From assembly GCA_019120675.1 (NCBI GenBank), contig DWUQ01000009.1:1-5650 (forward strand): 5,650 nucleotides of DNA. The letters are read 5' to 3'. Within the stretch, counting starts at the first letter, position 1, and every line of letters begins with the position of its first letter. The translations under genes were made by a program, and so were the position numbers. The DNA is from Candidatus Paenalcaligenes intestinipullorum (GTDB taxonomy: Bacteria; Pseudomonadota; Gammaproteobacteria; Burkholderiales; Burkholderiaceae_B). Under the pieces are notes generated by a model, which saw only the letters and a list, made by a program, of their open reading frames with translations, did not search any database and was not told the origin of the DNA. Below are positions 4,803 through 5,650 of this stretch, one piece after another.

Positions 4803-5650
4803 GGCTGAGGCAAATGGGCGGTCAAAAACGCTCGTAGCGATGCGGGCCGTACAGGTTTCGACAGCACTCGGTATCCACGGGCTTTGGCAGCAGCTTTAAG
4901 CTCATCGCTGCCATCCGCTGTCAGCAAAGCCCCAGGGGTGTCAGGGCCCAGCTTGCGTAGTGCTTCCAAAGCGTCCAAACCATTGAGCCGATCGTGCAAA
5001 TGATAATCGACCAACAACACCTGCGGTTGCTGAGCCATTAATACCAACGCTTCATCCACATGCGTTGCCAGCAAGCACGTGATGCCCCAACGATTCAGCA
5101 ACGCTTCCATGCCCGCTAAAATATCGGGGTCATTATCTAAGCACAGCACGCTGCCTTGCAGCTGTAACCGTAAACCAGGAATGGGTGCATCCAAACGATC
5201 GACAGACGTCATCGCCAAAGGCGCTTCAGCCAGTGGAGCCCAAATCGCGAACATACTGCCCCGCCCTAGCGTGGACCGTGCATCCAGCCGATGCTCCAAC
5301 AACAACGCAATGCGCTGACAAATGGATAACCCCAGTCCTAAACCTTTACCGTCCCAATCAAAAGGTTGTTCGTAACGATGGAACTCGGTGTAAATTTGAG
5401 CCACATGGTGCTCGGGAATGCCTTGACCGGTATCCCACACTTGAAATTCTACCTCAGGGCCCCGTTTGCGGGCGGCCAAAACAATCCGGCCGCTGCGCGT
5501 ATACCGCAAGGCGTTCGCCAAAAAATTCTGCAGCACACGGCGCAATAAACGCGGGTCACTGCGTACATATAAGGCGGGCGCATACACTTTGAGCCGCAAC
5601 CCTCGCTGAGTGGCCATGGGCGCATATTGATCGGCCAAGTGCTGCAAAAA
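4799..5650 (-). CDS. Hybrid sensor histidine kinase, C-terminal part (HATPase plus receiver), N-terminus beyond the window
   Basis: The - strand frame is open from the window edge to TAG at 4799-4801. About 283 residues are visible, and the TTG at 5647 is an internal leucine rather than a start. The visible part begins just after the dimerisation/phospho-His region, which is not seen. The HATPase domain shows RSDPRLLRRVLQNFLANALRYT (N box, about 30-50 of the visible part), WDTGQGIPE (G1, 71-79), FHRYE and GKGLGLGLSICQRIA (G2, 100-113), then GRGSMFAIWAP. A receiver domain follows from about 166, with LCLDNDPDI at the acidic pocket, predicted phospho-acceptor D214 in VLLVDYHL, T243 in LLTAD and K264 in LSKPV. 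This architecture and these motifs fit the kinase family that includes CrbS/MxtR and NahK-like hybrids. In CrbS the N-terminus is a sodium:solute-symporter-like domain, which would lie outside this window. It is the likely partner of the adjacent response regulator, given their adjacency. Confidence 0.93.
   Translation of the reverse strand, partial: FLQHLADQYAPMATQRGLRLKVYAPALYVRSDPRLLRRVLQNFLANALRYTRSGRIVLAARKRGPEVEFQVWDTGQGIPEHHVAQIYTEFHRYEQPFDWDGKGLGLGLSICQRIALLLEHRLDARSTLGRGSMFAIWAPLAEAPLAMTSVDRLDAPIPGLRLQLQGSVLCLDNDPDILAGMEALLNRWGITCLLATHVDEALVLMAQQPQVLLVDYHLHDRLNGLDALEALRKLGPDTPGALLTADGSDELKAAAKARGYRVLSKPVRPASLRAFLTAHLPQP

Noticed and set aside
5185..5592. 135-residue + strand open frame opposite the kinase
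   Set aside because: It is a shadow of the HATPase coding region, with no recognisable domain and no ribosome binding site.
5645..5647. TTG as start of the histidine kinase
   Set aside because: The frame stays open to the window edge, and a kinase starting there would lack the phospho-accepting histidine domain. The codon is an internal leucine.

Overview
The window reads as the chromosome of a betaproteobacterium, most likely a member of Burkholderiales close to Alcaligenaceae. The basis is the thioredoxin reductase gene followed by an Smr-domain gene, the DUF485-actP pair, and the style of the hybrid kinase and LuxR-type regulator. This placement rests on remembered synteny and protein style, not on a search. 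No mobile element, CRISPR array, tRNA or rRNA is visible, and coding density is high.

Left part (1-1739): the 3' part of trxB, cut by the window edge, overlaps by 17 bases a gene for an Smr-domain protein with a long, probably disordered N-terminal part. A strong perfect hairpin closes this pair.

Middle (1740-4081): a non-coding stretch of about 300 bases leads into a two-gene operon. The first gene encodes a small DUF485 membrane protein (YjcH type). It overlaps by 4 bases (ATGA) the gene for the sodium/acetate symporter ActP. The leader is unusually rich in inverted repeats. One is a composite palindrome ending 18 bases before the Shine-Dalgarno sequence. Another is a 10-base segment that could pair with one arm of that palindrome, giving mutually exclusive folds. 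A clear intrinsic terminator follows actP.

Right part (4082-5650): a NarL/FixJ-type response regulator on the + strand meets, tail to tail and with a 4-base overlap, the C-terminal part of a hybrid sensor histidine kinase on the - strand. The kinase runs off the window. Its visible part has an HATPase domain and a C-terminal receiver domain.

The simplest functional reading is an acetate or short-chain carboxylate uptake locus (DUF485-ActP) next to the two-component pair that may control it, in the manner of the CrbS/CrbR (MxtR/ErdR) acetate-switch systems. The symporter assignment is secure. The regulatory link is inference from adjacency and family resemblance. The least explained part of the window is the structured leader before the DUF485 gene.
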